Assembly (NCBI GenBank): GCA_001600495.1
Contig: BCKE01000006.1
Span: forward strand, 466,475 to 500,438
Source of the DNA: Pilasporangium apinafurcum
Lineage: Eukaryota > Oomycota > Peronosporomycetes > Pythiales > Pythiaceae
Reading direction: 5' to 3'
Length of the DNA stretch: 33,964 nt
Part shown: positions 9,831 to 20,340 of the stretch, piece after piece
Position numbering within the stretch: the stretch's first letter is position 1
Layout of the letters: every line of letters begins with the position of its first letter
Made by a program: the position numbers and the translations under genes
The notes under the pieces: generated by a model
Databases searched by the model: none
Told to the model about the DNA's origin: nothing
The model's input: the letters and a program-made list of their open reading frames with translations, nothing else

Positions 9831-9905
9831 TGTCACCTCAAGAGCTACCAAAGTAGGAGATCCTCCTCCCTGAGTTACTCATGCTTTGGCAGCTCTTGAG
9901 GTGAG
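9831..9905. repeat. Palindromic pair of Fanzor-type element tips
   Basis: About 75 bp. TCACCTCAAGAGCTACCAAAG (21 bases, here split as TCACCTCAAGAG + CTACCAAAG) is followed directly by an inverted tip that ends CTTTGGCAGCTCTTGAGGTGA. The middle, about 9854-9884, is the reverse complement of the bases following the tip in copy E (AGTAACTCAGGGAGGAGGAT). Nothing internal to the element remains. The large inverted duplication loses homology at 9853, within this structure. Confidence 0.65.
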
Positions 9906-10044
9906 CGTCATGAAGAATGATGATGATAATCGTATACCAACATTCCGATTTTTATAGTCAGAAAGGATTTTATTGGTGGAAATTATCCATTTTCATCTCT
10001 TACACCAATGACGAGCTCTACATTCATCAAAAGAGAAGTGCAAA

Positions 10045-11385
10045 ATGACAACGATAGATGACGACGACACAATGCTGGAAGCAGCGCTGGCGTTCATTGA
10101 CGAGTTCCACGACGGAACCATAGCAGCCAAGAAGACATATACAGACGCGAATATCAACGTGTGTGGGCGTTCATCACGCGCAAAAAACGACTCACGCGAC
10201 CGCCAAAAACGCGAGATTGTGCGCCTGCGCGCAGAAGCAGAAGAATTAGAAACCTGTGTGCGCCACTTGCGCGCACAGAGACGTGAGGGTTCTACACTAG
10301 CTGTAACAGGAGATAGTGGAGGTATTAAGCTGTCCAAGGCGCAATTGGCGTTGCTCTGGAAGGACATGGCGTGGTGGAATTATCAATTGCGACAGGAGTC
10401 GGAAGCCGAGAACGAGCGGCTGCGCGGTCAATTAGCGACACAATTGAAGATTACCAAGGAACTGGACAAAATCTTCCGCAAGCAAGCCTTCACTACTAAT
10501 GTACGTGTGTTAATATCTGCATTTCGTTGTGGACTATTAGGTTGATTTGTATATTCTAAAATTCTTCTAATGTGTTAAAGGGTCCACGAACCGTTCGTTG
10601 TCAGATAACACTGGACATGAACGATATAATGAGGGTTTCTCATGAGCTCGTTGAGGTGCTAACATTCTTATATCTAGACACTGATCGTGTCTTTGCGGCC
10701 AACAATTTGGACAATAAAGTCCTCCCGTTCACGGATAAGAAAATCCAACAGAGATCACCAACACGGACTGAGATCGAGATAATAGATGCCATGGTCCTCC
10801 CTTTTGCGTTCATGAACATTGGTGAGACGTTTTGGCATAAACGTGTTACGCGTTGCGAGCATAATACGTGTATTTTTGTGAATGTAAGTGTTCATGCTGT
10901 TAAATCGAGGGCATATATGTGGCCACTCATCCAATTATATACCAATATATGAATGAATATAGGACGTCGATGGCTCGGGAAATACCATGTCTCGCATGTA
11001 TGCGGTGGAACACGAACAAAACGGTGTCAATGTTACATTGCATGGCCACCATATCTTTCGTCGATACATCGAACAAAAGCGCTATATCATCGTTCATTCT
11101 GGCCGGATCTACCTCGATCGAATCGAGAACAAACCAGTTAGTGGGATCGAAGTGAACGAGAAATGGTGGCTCGTGATCCATAGACCAGACGCATCACAGC
11201 CCAACGTCTCGGTCCAACAAACATGTGCGCAGATCACGATGGACATAGCGCACCACATCCCAAACCGCACCAAAGTTGCAGCAATGCTGACCGAGTTTAT
11301 AGTCAATCGACTCACAAAAGGGTCCGCGTTATCTGCACACCTGCTCTTGGGAAGTGAAGTATACAAGCCGCAGAAGTATTCATAG
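10045..11385 (+). CDS. bZIP-like/START-like protein, M96-like family, gene 2
   Basis: Three exons, 10045-10500, 10581-10883 and 10963-11385, with phase-0 introns of 80 and 79 bp; 393 aa, the shortest intact member. Residues 9-22 carry MLEAALAFIDEF. Residues 50-78 are the basic/coiled-coil segment (RDRQKREIVRLRAEAEELE). Residues 104-145 are the second charged helix (LWKDMAWWNYQLRQESEAEN). Exon 2 has LYLDTDRVF and the conserved hydrophobic core of the START-like half (VLPFAFMNIGETFW). Exon 3 starts DVDGSGNTM and contains GHHIFRRYIEQKRYIIVHSG and EKWWLVI. Exon 3 is 423 nt, the same as in genes 3 and 4, which makes these three one subgroup. Role inferred only from domains. Confidence 0.88.
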
Positions 11386-11636
11386 AGCTAACTATAATTA
11401 TAAGCAAAGTTTTTTACGAGCATACTATATAACTTTTCCAGCGATCGCCTACTTTTTCATGCAGGAGAAATGAATTCCTCTCGTCGTTATTGTCGATAAC
11501 ACGTGACTCGTGCCAATTCAAATCTGCATCGGAAAGGCAACACTTCATTGTCAACACTGCCGACGTATATTACACTAGTACCTGTTCGCTATGGAGAAAT
11601 TAGATCACGATCGACTTCGCAGCAACTCCTGCAATA
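11386..11636. other. Short intergenic region
   Basis: This AT-rich 3' flank of gene 2 leads into the pseudogene that follows. Nothing else was recognised. Confidence 0.35.
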
Positions 11637-11980
11637 TGACAATGCTGATGGGAGAGAAGGATGTAGTGACACTAGCGGCTGTGCTTACATCCAGCGACAA
11701 GTTCGACGACGATATCGAAGCAGTAGAGAACACGTACGTAGACCCAAAGGAGACAACCAGTAATAGTAGATCATACAGAAATAACGATACATCCAACTGA
11801 CTGAAGCGCGAAATTGGGTCTCTGCTGACTGAAACAGAAGAATTGGAGGCGAGCGTTGCTCGCACAGAGGTGTGGAGCATTGATAGTAGCAGTGAAGAGC
11901 GATAGTAGTGATGGAGGTATCAAGCTGTTCAAAGTGCAGGTAGTTTCACTCTGGAAGAAATTATCTTTTCACTAGGTCAT
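11637..11980 (+). pseudogene. Truncated bZIP/START-family gene, exon 1 only
   Basis: From ATG 11637 it reads MTMLMGEKDVVTLAAVL, like the N-terminus of gene 4 (MTMLSEEVETLEAAL). After a stop near 11800 it continues LKREIGSLLTETEELEASV, and then, with further stops and a frame change, GGIKLFKVQVVSLWKK. These correspond in order to RQKREIVRLRAEAEELE and GGIKLSKAQLALLWKD of gene 2. Exons 2 and 3 are absent. It is a broken tandem copy. Confidence 0.75.
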
Positions 11981-12403
11981 TAGTATGTATCGCTAGTGCT
12001 AACTTTACCTTTTCCGTGTAATATTGAGATTGACTCTTTCAGTCGAACAGAGCTGTATCTCATATGCACATTCTTCCATTAGACCACTAGTCTGAGTAGC
12101 TGTCGTTTAATCATTATCTTTTGTGCGGTATCAATATCTGTCTGGATGTTGCTATGCATTTTCTGGAGCACACAGGGTTTTATCATTGGTATGTTCACGA
12201 AAGAGAGTAACCACAAGTTTATTCTCCAAGCTGAGATGATCCTATAACTATTTACTGACTATGTGAAGTGGAGAGAGCAATGGTGGTACCTGCCAAGCGA
12301 TGCGGAATGTTGGTTCTCATCCTCTCAAGAAGTCATCAATCAGAGATCGAAGTGATTGACTTCGACCTGTGGTATCACAGGTCAAACGAACACAACTAAC
12401 CAA
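11981..12403. other. Intergenic, nothing recognised
   Basis: This stretch may hold eroded downstream exons of the broken copy at 11637, but I could not align any of it convincingly to exon 2 or 3 of intact members. Confidence 0.3.
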
Positions 12404-12660
12404 ATGAGGCAAATGGTTCTCAACGACGATCAGGTTCTGGACGCTATAGTGGCATTTGTTGACGCTTTCCATTATCGAAGATTATTATCACAGACAGTAA
12501 GTAGCAACTATCCAACTGAGAAAAATGGAGGTAATCAGAATGGGCTCTTGACTACAGCAAATACCACCAAAGTCACATGCATATCATATACACAGAAGCA
12601 CGACCACAAGAAATCGATCTTGCGATTAACTCAAGAATAAACTCCTATGTTTGCGCACAG
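12404..12660 (+). pseudogene. N-terminal fragment of a bZIP/START-family gene
   Basis: The frame contains NDDQVLDAIVAFVDAFH, a variant of the family N-terminal motif. About 60 residues later comes QKHDHKKSILRLTQE, which resembles the start of the basic segment (RQKREIVRLRAEAE) of gene 2. A stop follows at once, and no second helix or START-like exon is recognisable. The 12660-12938 stretch after it contains a weak possible exon-2 echo (IENALLARM near 12787) that I do not count. Confidence 0.6.
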
Positions 12661-12938
12661 ATGTAGTCGAATCAAAAAAGTACCTTCGGTAAGTTGTGAG
12701 ACTCACCGATGGTGAAGATATAATGATACAACTATCTGTACCCATGCTACCTCGTGAAAAGTATGTGATTGGGATGCGATAGGTGATTGAAAATGCTTTA
12801 TTAGCGCGAATGCACTATCTAGTGAAAAAAGATACATTTGTTTGGTTTGTAATAACTGTACTGCGAAGAAAAGCTGATGGATCTTGCTAAGGATGATATG
12901 CCTAAGATGCCAAAAATTGTTTCTCATCGATGAAATAG

Positions 12939-14337
12939 CTAAATTGAATTAACTTGACGTCTTAAGAGTGAACTCTCAATCTTTTCTAGTTTTGCCTGCA
13001 CGCCACCTTGCATCATGTGAGTGACATAGGCAATCATAATCTTGACGTATCTGTCCATGCTGGGGGTTTTGGTCGCTGCATCGATCGTGTACAAAGCACA
13101 GAAACGGAAAACGCATATCTCTTCCACGGCGTTAGGCTCTTTCTGTAAGACGAACCAAAGTTTTTTGTTCATGCAGATGGCGTCGACTGGTTTGTGGTCT
13201 ATCGCCACGGGTTCAGCTTGCCCTATGCTCACGATGACAATTCGATCCTTCTCCATGTACTTTCGAAAGCTCCCACTACCTCGTACATTGAGCGTAACGT
13301 CCCCGCTTTGTTCCACTAACGCATATTTGCGATACATTGTATTCCCAGTCGCATCTACTTGCTAAGGCAAAGACGAAGAATTAGCATGGTTGACAAAACA
13401 ATGTGCGATATTGGAAAACCTACGTACACATTGATAAGAAAACGAATTCGTTCTACATTGATTCCAAATGGCCGCGCCAACGTCGAGAAAACTAAACGGT
13501 ATGATGCCGGAGCACGTGACTTCGACTTTTGTCTGGATAGGCGAGACCTGATAGATTGTACAATTCGAGAAAGGTGGAGTTTGGTTGTACATGTCACTTG
13601 CTATAAGGGCATTCTCTGTGTCGATATACATCACCGCCAATCTGCTTTCAAGCTCGGCAAACACACTGGACGAAATGCTTGGATTCATCCCATCACCTTT
13701 GAATTTGGATCCTCTATTGAATGGCGATGCTAGACGCTATCATTGAAAAAATCAGCGCATATGTCAAGGCTAAGGTAATCCACTAAGCTCTCGTCCTTAC
13801 CTTCTCTGCGAGGACGCGTCTCCGCAACAATAATCGATGTAGGGTCTTTGCCACCTTCATCTCTTGTGCCAGTTGTTCGCGCAATTTCGTATTCTCTGTC
13901 TCAGCTGCTCGCCGCGCTCGATAATGCCGTGCTACCAGGTCTTTCCATACTGATGAAAACTCGATAGCCATCCCATTACGCGAAGAAGATGGTAGTATGT
14001 AAGACATTGTATTTGGAACCAACTTCTGTTGCTGTAGCTCACGGACGCGTTGTTCGAGTTCCGAAACCTCCAATCGCAAGCGCAAAATTTCTTGCTTTTG
14101 GTGGTCACGCCACTGGTTACGCCTTGGTCGCTTTACATTCATCTTCTTCCTCTCATCTTGTGAGTTGTTAATGCTCACAGCTGTTGTGTCGATACCATTA
14201 AATACGCCAGTAGAATCACTGGATTCATTACTATCACTAGTACGATCCACATCATTTTCGGCGTCCAGTTCCGCTTCGAATTCATCGATAAACGCCAGCG
14301 CAGCCTCTACAACCGTCGTGTCTTCTGAGTTCGTCAT
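12939..14337 (-). CDS. bZIP-like/START-like protein, M96-like family, gene 3
   Basis: Three exons, 14337-13801, 13736-13428 and 13361-12939, with phase-0 introns of 64 and 66 bp; 422 aa. The start at 14337 was preferred over an in-frame ATG at 14445 because it opens with the family motif VVEAALAFIDEFEAE. Residues about 66-105 are a basic plus leucine-repeat segment (QWRDHQKQEILRLRLEVSEL). Residues 129-170 are the second charged helix (VWKDLVARHYRARRAAETEN). Exon 2 (103 codons) has MYIDTENALIASDMY and IIPFSFLDVGAAIWNQC. Exon 3 opens QVDATGNTMYRKYALVEQSG and has EKDRIVIVSIGQ and KLWFVLQK. Exons 2 and 3 equal those of gene 4 in length. It is the first of five family members in a row on this strand. 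Confidence 0.88.
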
Positions 14338-14457
14338 ATTGAGCCCACACTTTCCAGGAATGTTTGTGAGTTGTGCCTGCGTGATTGCCCAATAAAAACT
14401 GAGTTGATGGGGTAAGCTCCATGGACAAGGGCGATTACGAAGCATACACTCTCATTT

Positions 14458-14880
14458 CGTATTCTTCGACCAGACTTTTCTGAAAAATTACTCTCGGTTT
14501 GCTGAAGCATGAGCTGGACGCCATCGTGCAGTTTGCGCATCACCTAGGTGATCAACATCTTGACCTGTTCGTTCATTTTATGGATGCTTGTTGCAATTTT
14601 AATTGTGATTTAGGTGTATAACTGAGGCAAACAAACATTCAGCATCTTTGAGTCTGCTTGTTGAATAACAAACCACTTCTACTCGTTATAATAGATCCCC
14701 TTGAAGGTCTGTCCACAGATTTCGACGGACTTTACTCTTCCCAAACAGATAATCATCAGATAATCGTCCTCAATAATCTAGTGTTATCCTGGATATTGAC
14801 GATGAAATTCGATCGTTACCGGTCGAAACCAAATCTTCTGCATAAAGTGCTGCCGGATTCGTTCAGTTGCAGCGAAGGAA
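14458..14880 (-). pseudogene. Isolated decayed exon 3 of a bZIP/START-family gene
   Basis: Reading the minus strand from about 14750, the frame gives GRVKSVEICGQTFKGIYYNE, a stop, then KWFVIQQADSKMLNVCLPQLYT, a stop, and further on NEQVKMLIT, a stop, and VMRKLHDGVQLMLQQTE. These align in order with exon 3 of gene 3 (GQAEPVAIDHKPV, KLWFVLQK, DRYVKIMIAYVTHMMQGGVQAKLEKIE). Exons 1 and 2 were not found upstream. The relic abuts the 5' end of gene 3. (Peptides over 20 residues are described here in shorter overlapping parts of one frame.). Confidence 0.72.
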
Positions 14881-15217
14881 AAAAGCAAAATGAGTGAGCA
14901 CAGAAGTATCGAGTATTTCAAGCACCTAAAAACGCGGTCAATATAATCGTCTAATTACACCCTTTCAAGTCTTTATTGTGTCACTATCCGAATAGCCTTT
15001 AGAGAAGCAGGAGATCGAGACGAAGTTGGACAAGTACTCCAGAAACATTGTTATTCTTTGCTAAGGAGAAATATCAGCTGGATGAATTGATCCTATGAGA
15101 GCTCCATACACAGTCACGTGCATCAAAGTGATAAACATAGCATTAATGCCTGCACTGAGATATATAACCACACACATCTATGTGCTTGATCAACTCCCCC
15201 AAATCGACTAAACGATG
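14881..15217. other. Intergenic, nothing recognised
   Basis: This is the 3' flank of gene 4. No coding frame, repeat or RNA gene was seen. Confidence 0.35.
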
Positions 15218-16681
15218 CTAACAGACCGCCTGACCGCGAAGTAACACGTGCTCTGCCTGCTGCAGTGTGAACGTAGTGTTAGTCACCACATTGTTTCCTA
15301 AATGCTTAGCCAATAACTTTATTTCTTCCTGCACAGCTGGGGTGTCAACAACCCCATCGATTGTAAGCTGTGCGCAAACCTGAAGGACACTCACGTTTGG
15401 CAGCAAGTCGCTAATACCACGGATGACAAACCAGAATTTTTCGTGAAACATGACCCCATTCATAGGAGTCCCATGTAGAACCAGAGGTTTCACACGGCCA
15501 ACACTGACAAGAACTACTCGATCTTCCTCGACGTACTTCTGAAAAATGTGATGGCCACGAGTTAGAAACAAGGAACCGCAGTGCCCCTCTCCTTTTGGCT
15601 TACAGCTTCGAGTGAATATATCCTCGATATCCTTTGGTGCCTACAAATGGATGCAGAATGAATTGAGCCTGTTAGAACAGTGAGAAAAAAAACCACGCCA
15701 ACAAGTTTTCGCACCTCTCCGTCAGAGCGTTGTTGATGATTGCCAAGCATGCGAATGCCATACCATACTGCCAAACCCACATCCTTAAACCCAAACGGAA
15801 CGACTCTCGTATCTACCACATCAATGCGTGTCTGAATTGTCGAAAGCTTATTGATTGACGTTCTTGTAAACGGAGATTCAATGTGATTAAGTCCGTATGT
15901 CTCAAAGACGCGGTTAGTGTCGACATACAGCTTGACTAATCCTTGTTTGAGTTGCTCAATGGTAGCGTTGTCTGCATCCATTTCGTTTGCAAAGTCAATT
16001 CTACAATGTGGTGACAGTAGATTCTATACATACCAAGAGAACATTAACATGATTAATGATTAATATCCATAATGCCCAAACGAAAACAATACGTACATTT
16101 TTCAACGCCATTTGCTGCTGCACCATCCTTTCCAGTCTCCTCGCTAACCTCAACTGACGTGACAGCTGTGCTCGCAATTGCGTATTCTCCGTTTCCGCTG
16201 CTTTACGCAATTCGTAATGGCGTGAAGCAACATCTTTCCACACCGAGATCAGCTGCACTTTCATTTTCTTTTCTGGGTCTTCGATACTTTTACGTGGCAT
16301 GATTGTTTTGTTTCTACCAACAGGCAATCGGATGCGGTGTTTGCATTTCACCAGCCGCTGTAAATGTTGCACGCGCTTTTCAAGATCTACCACCTCTGAT
16401 CGTAATCGTATGATCTCCAATCGCTGGGGATCTGATCTACCCTTGCTGGTTTTGTTGCTGATCGTAGATTCAAATTTCTTATGATGACGCTGTGCTTGGT
16501 CATTCATTGTGTGCTCATATATGAGCCCACTGCTGGCGGCGTTTTGTCCAACACAGCAGTCTAAATGCGTATCGCTCCATATGCTGTCCATCCTGTCAGT
16601 CGACTCCACTTCGGCGTCATATTCGTCGATAAACGCCAGCGCGGCTTCCAGCGTTTCTACCTCTTCGCTCAACATTGTCAT
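15218..16681 (-). CDS. bZIP-like/START-like protein, M96-like family, gene 4
   Basis: Three exons, 16681-16097, 16023-15715 and 15640-15218, all phase 0, with introns of 73 and 74 bp; 438 aa. The acceptor of exon 2 (TATAG before AATCTACTG) was chosen because it is the only one that keeps the frame. Residues 5-25 carry EEVETLEAALAFIDEYDAE. Residues 82-112 are the basic/leucine segment (SDPQRLEIIRLRSEVVDLEK). Residues 147-190 are the second helix (VWKDVASRHYELRKAAETEN). Exon 2 has LYVDTNRVFETYGL and VVPFGFKDVGLAVWYG. Exon 3 has RGHHIFQKYVEEDRVVLVSV and EKFWFVIRG. The upstream sequence contains GCCATTTCTGAG just before the ATG, a weak initiator-like string. Confidence 0.88.
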
Positions 16682-17245
16682 CTCAGAAATGGCACAAGGT
16701 TCGTCCTAATTTCTTGTGAGTGTACCAACATATTGGTACAAACTCTACATATCGAATTTAAGAATCGGATTACTGGAAGAATTGGCCCATAATCCATTTG
16801 GATCATACGAATGCTGATTGGCTGTTTCGATTATATTTATCCAATAATTTGCTTTCAATGTAAAGGAATGATGGTAAAAAATCAGAGTGTAGGCTCTATG
16901 CTGTTTCTAAAATGATTCTTTTTAAATCGATATAGGATTATATATGAATTTATATTTGAATCAACTACTCCTCACGAGTTTGTCATTTAAGCAGTATATG
17001 ATTTCGATGTGCTTTGATTTTTCTCGGGCTATTGTAATTTGCATTAGCTTGCTAGTGCGGAAATCGACCTACACATTGATTGTTTCGAAGAAATGCAAAG
17101 TAAACAAACAAAGATCGACCCTGAGTTACCAAATGGTAGCTCATATGATTTTTTTCAATATTTACCATATATTGGATATTAGTGAGACTCAATGACAAAC
17201 AATCCAAATAAATGGCACATGCATGGTCTTTGATTCCCTTTATTG
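16682..17245. other. AT-rich intergenic region
   Basis: This lies between the 5' end of gene 4 and the 3' end of gene 5. It is AT-rich, with short spurious frames on both strands. I see no transposon end or paralogous sequence. Confidence 0.35.
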
Positions 17246-18955
17246 TCATCGCAACACTTGTGTATCAATGTCTGCTCCTGTTGTTGTTGTTGCAACTCTA
17301 AGTTTAGCATTATGGAGAACTTGGTCCATTAGATCGTTTTCAATCATTTGATGACTTGCACCAATGGTTCCAGCGACCGATTTCAGTAAGAATTCCGTCA
17401 CTGCTCTTAGCTTCTGCTCTCGATCTTGGATTTCTCCATACACCATCGGATAAATCATATAGCAGGTCTGAATGAGCGTATGATCTGGGGTGCGCATCAC
17501 GACCGAGTAGCTTCGCTCTGGCAAAAGAATACCGTTTGCAGCAACTGCTGACACCTCAATCGCTTCGCCATGAGCTCGCCAAGCAACCACAACGCGGTCT
17601 TCCTGTTCGAATTTCCGTGTGATCTGCCACACACGGAAATCGCCTTTACTTCGACCACCATCAAGTCGAAGACCAAAACTTTCTGTGATGGTGTCCGCTG
17701 CTGAGTCCACTTCCTACAAACATAATGACCAATAACAAAATACTAGATGATAAAGAACGATGTCTTGATCATAGCAACAAAATGGAATAAAACGACGCAT
17801 ACCGTTGCCTTCTTTTCATAGTAAAACCGTGTGGGAACGCGATCCATGGCTTGAGCAAAGTGTCTCCAGACTGCTTGTCCTGTTGACTGAAGATCAAATG
17901 GAACAGCTTTGTTCGCCACAATGACCAAATACGGTGCTCCGCTTGTTTTATCGTACCGCACTTTTGCGCTCTGATACGATTCTTTTAGACTAGCCTTCCC
18001 ATTCATTTTAAGCACTTCGTCTACATCTGACAACGAGTTTTCGAAACCTGTGCGCAGTTTCTCGAAAATCACTTCATCGTTCTCAAATGAGTCGATTCGT
18101 TCCAGAACCCCATGGATTTTGTGGCCGTGAATAGCTTCCAAATTCTAACGTTATCGAAAAGAATAAAAAAAGTGAGACCATAACACACACGCAAATACGA
18201 ATGAGGGCAAAGTCTACCCGCAAACTCGTTTGGCGATGCAGCAACTTCTCTAGATTCTTTGCCAGCTTCATTTGCGTATTCACAACCAGTTTCAGCCTGA
18301 TATTCTCCAATTCGGCGCGCTGGCGTTCATTATACTGACGAGCGGCAATTTCTTCCCACAAACAACTAAAGTTTTTCTGCTTCTTGGCCCAGGACTGCAA
18401 TTTGCGACGTCGTCGAGCAAACTCGGCAACTTCGCTCCAACGAAGTAGATTCAACGAACTTGTTTCCTTTACGGCAAAAATTGGAAGTGCTTGTGATGAG
18501 GATGACGATACAGATGACTCATTTGGCGCGTCAGTGCCCTTGAGTTGCCTCAGTTGTAATTCAAGGCTCTGGACCATCTTTCGTAAAAAAATGAGTTCTT
18601 CGCGACGTTCGTTGCGCGCCTTGTTTGTGTCGTACCCTGCAGATTTCTTTTTCTTTTGTTTGGCAGCCGAGTAATCTCCATTATTGACCAGCATTTCATC
18701 CACTACCACATCAACTGTTGTTGTTGTTGTTGTCATTTGATCCTGAAAATTTGCGGTACTGTAAGGCGGGGTGAATGAGAGGCCAAATCTGGTGTCCAGC
18801 ATGGCTGTAAACGAATTGTCGCCTATTAGCATGTCAGCACCGTCCAGAGCGCCGCCATCAAAGCTAGTAGGGAGTGGCCACTGCGCAGCGGCGTCACAGT
18901 CGCTGAGAAGAGCGAATAACAATGCTTCATCGTCGTCATCTAGCGAGTGGCTCAT
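17246..18955 (-). CDS. bZIP-like/START-like protein, M96-like family, gene 5 (long form)
   Basis: Three exons, 18955-18218, 18144-17803 and 17713-17246, phase 0, with introns of 73 and 89 bp; 515 aa. The N-terminus is acidic (LDDDDEALLFALLSDCDAA). A Thr run lies near residues 75-80. Residues 98-140 are a lysine-rich basic region plus leucine-spaced helix (NKARNERREELIFLRKMVQ). Residues 198-243 are the second helix (CLWEEIAARQYNERQRAELE). Exon 2 has SLSDVDEVLKMNG, VPFDLQSTGQAVWRHFAQAM and FYYEKKA. Exon 3 has DRVVVAWRAHGEAIEVSAVA, SYSVVMRTPDHTLIQTCYMI and SHQMIENDLMDQVL. Closely related to gene 6, with exon 2 the same length. The family is oomycete-expanded; function is inferred from domains. 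Confidence 0.88.
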
Positions 18956-19058
18956 TCTGGTAATACTTTAGCAATAGTAATGATACTGGTGACTGATTGG
19001 GTGTTTATTATCTATGTATCTATAGGTTTAGGGATTACACATCAACCGTTATTGTTTG

Positions 19059-19736
19059 GGTCCGACTTGACTAACAAAAGCTAGCTGAGATTAGACAGCC
19101 ATGGAATCGACATCTACAACACATAGACTCGATCAATTCAGACGAGTAGCTGCTCATTCTTGAGAAAGATGTTTCTAGTAGCGTTGGCATCTCTATCAAG
19201 GACAACTTTATAGTCAACACACTTCAAGACTTTCTGATATCAAACATCTTCTTCAGAAATTGTTTCTGTTCCTTCATTCGATACAAACTCACTTTCAGAG
19301 CACTGTTCGGACTTGCTTTGCCTGTCCTACGTCGTTTTATCCTTTTCAAGTCTCAGAAATCAAAGTGTTCTGACCATTCATGCCTCTCTTCCATTTTTTT
19401 CTGGCAATGATGACGTTAACACAAGATCAGAGATCTTCTTTAACTTTTTGCACCTTCATGTCTTCATTATTGTCTTGATAGACTTATTGGTCAGTGTGAA
19501 CCACGCCTTGGACACCACACTCTTTACAGATTTGTGCAAAGAGTCCATACCCAAATCGATCTTGGACGATAACTGTGATCGTTGAGATCTGCTCTCTACG
19601 TGCTATCGTTACCAATCTGGACGGTCTTGTCTTGCTGCCGATTGCATGGAGAAAATATGTTACGTGGTCACTTTGATCGAGATTGTTGAAGTGCTTGATG
19701 TCTTCATACACTAATATATGTAAAAACTGGAAAATG
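19059..19736 (-). mobile_element. Fanzor/TnpB-type element fragment, copy C
   Basis: It lacks the TCACCTCAAGAG tip and starts at GGTCCGACTTGACTAAC, which occurs in copy D at about 29503. It is nearly identical to D for about 450 bp. The minus strand encodes KVLKCVDYKVVLDRDANATR followed by NIFLKNEQ, with the DRDANATRNI motif at 19197-19168. Further from the tip it keeps a conserved frame with KTRPSRLVTIARREQISTI at about 19635-19579; the diverged D copy reads KTRPSGLVATAHRKHISTI. The far side is cut by the MULE-like element at 19737. Several stops and frame changes lie between the blocks. Confidence 0.68.
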
Positions 19737-20340
19737 GGATTATAAAAAAATAGGACATTCCAACAATAAATAAAAGAAATAGGACACATGTATACCAACT
19801 ATCTGGATCCCGTATAAATATAGGATTATGATATTTCTACCCCCTTTTTTTTTATATATCTACCCCTCAAAGTGCAAAAGATGGTAGAGTTTACTTCAAA
19901 ACACAGTATCATGTGTCTTTTGCCTATTTAGTATTACCACACATCGATGATCGGCCGACCATATTGTTCGTACCGTAGTGTGAACGCACTACACGCAAAG
20001 AGAATCCCTTTTGCTACGCTAACTCAAATAAAAAATCGAAAAACTCCTTGGCTGATCCGTAGCCCATGAAGAACTCACTTGTCTTCTCCATTTTTATTGC
20101 TTTGTTGTCCTACCCAATCACCAATGATAACCAAGTCTCGTTGTTTGTGGGCTAGCATATTTTGGCATCCATTCTACCATCTTTCGCACTTTGAGGGGTA
20201 GATATATCAAAAAAGGGGGTAGAAATATCGCAACCCTATATTTATACGGGATCCAGATAGTTGGTAACATGTGTCCTATTTCTTTTATTTATTGTTAGAA
20301 TATCCTATTTTCAATTATAGTGTCCTATTTTTTATAATCC
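19737..20340. mobile_element. MULE-like element with long terminal inverted repeats
   Basis: 604 bp flanked by inverted arms, 19737-19887 (left) and 20174-20340 (right). The arms share GGATTATAAAAAATAGGACA, the block CCAACTATCTGGATCCCGTA and TATCTACCCCTCAAAGTGC; the right arm has about 20 extra bases. Inside, the minus strand from about 20085 reads MEKTSEFFMGYGSAKEFFDF, continues LFELA, then has one stop and QKGFSLRVVRSHYGTN. This resembles the FAR1-type DNA-binding segment at the N-terminus of many Mutator-like transposases (xxFYxxYAxxxGFsvRxxrS). No catalytic transposase is present. I see no perfect 9-bp target duplication. It is inserted into, or recombined with, Fanzor copy C. Confidence 0.7.

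Larger units (their letters stand above)
6878..9853 (+). repeat. Left arm of a 2,976-bp inverted duplication
   Basis: Every position x here pairs with position 40842-x in 30989-33964 on the opposite strand. All predicted peptides in the two arms are identical. The only mismatch I noticed is at 9848 (C against T in the paired strand), five bases from the inner end. Homology stops after 9853, inside the tip of a Fanzor-type element. At the outer end it stops at an N (6877) while the other arm reaches the last base of the window. The arm carries a bZIP/START pseudogene and one intact SWEET gene. Confidence 0.93.

Noticed and set aside
12703-12927. Possible exon-2 remnant of a bZIP/START gene
   Set aside because: Only a short IENALLARM-like string fits, with stops on both sides. 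Not enough to extend the relic at 12404.
19484-19798. 104-codon minus-strand frame
   Set aside because: It crosses the border between Fanzor copy C and the MULE-like arm. The first third comes from the arm and the rest from the older element, so it is a chance fusion rather than a gene.
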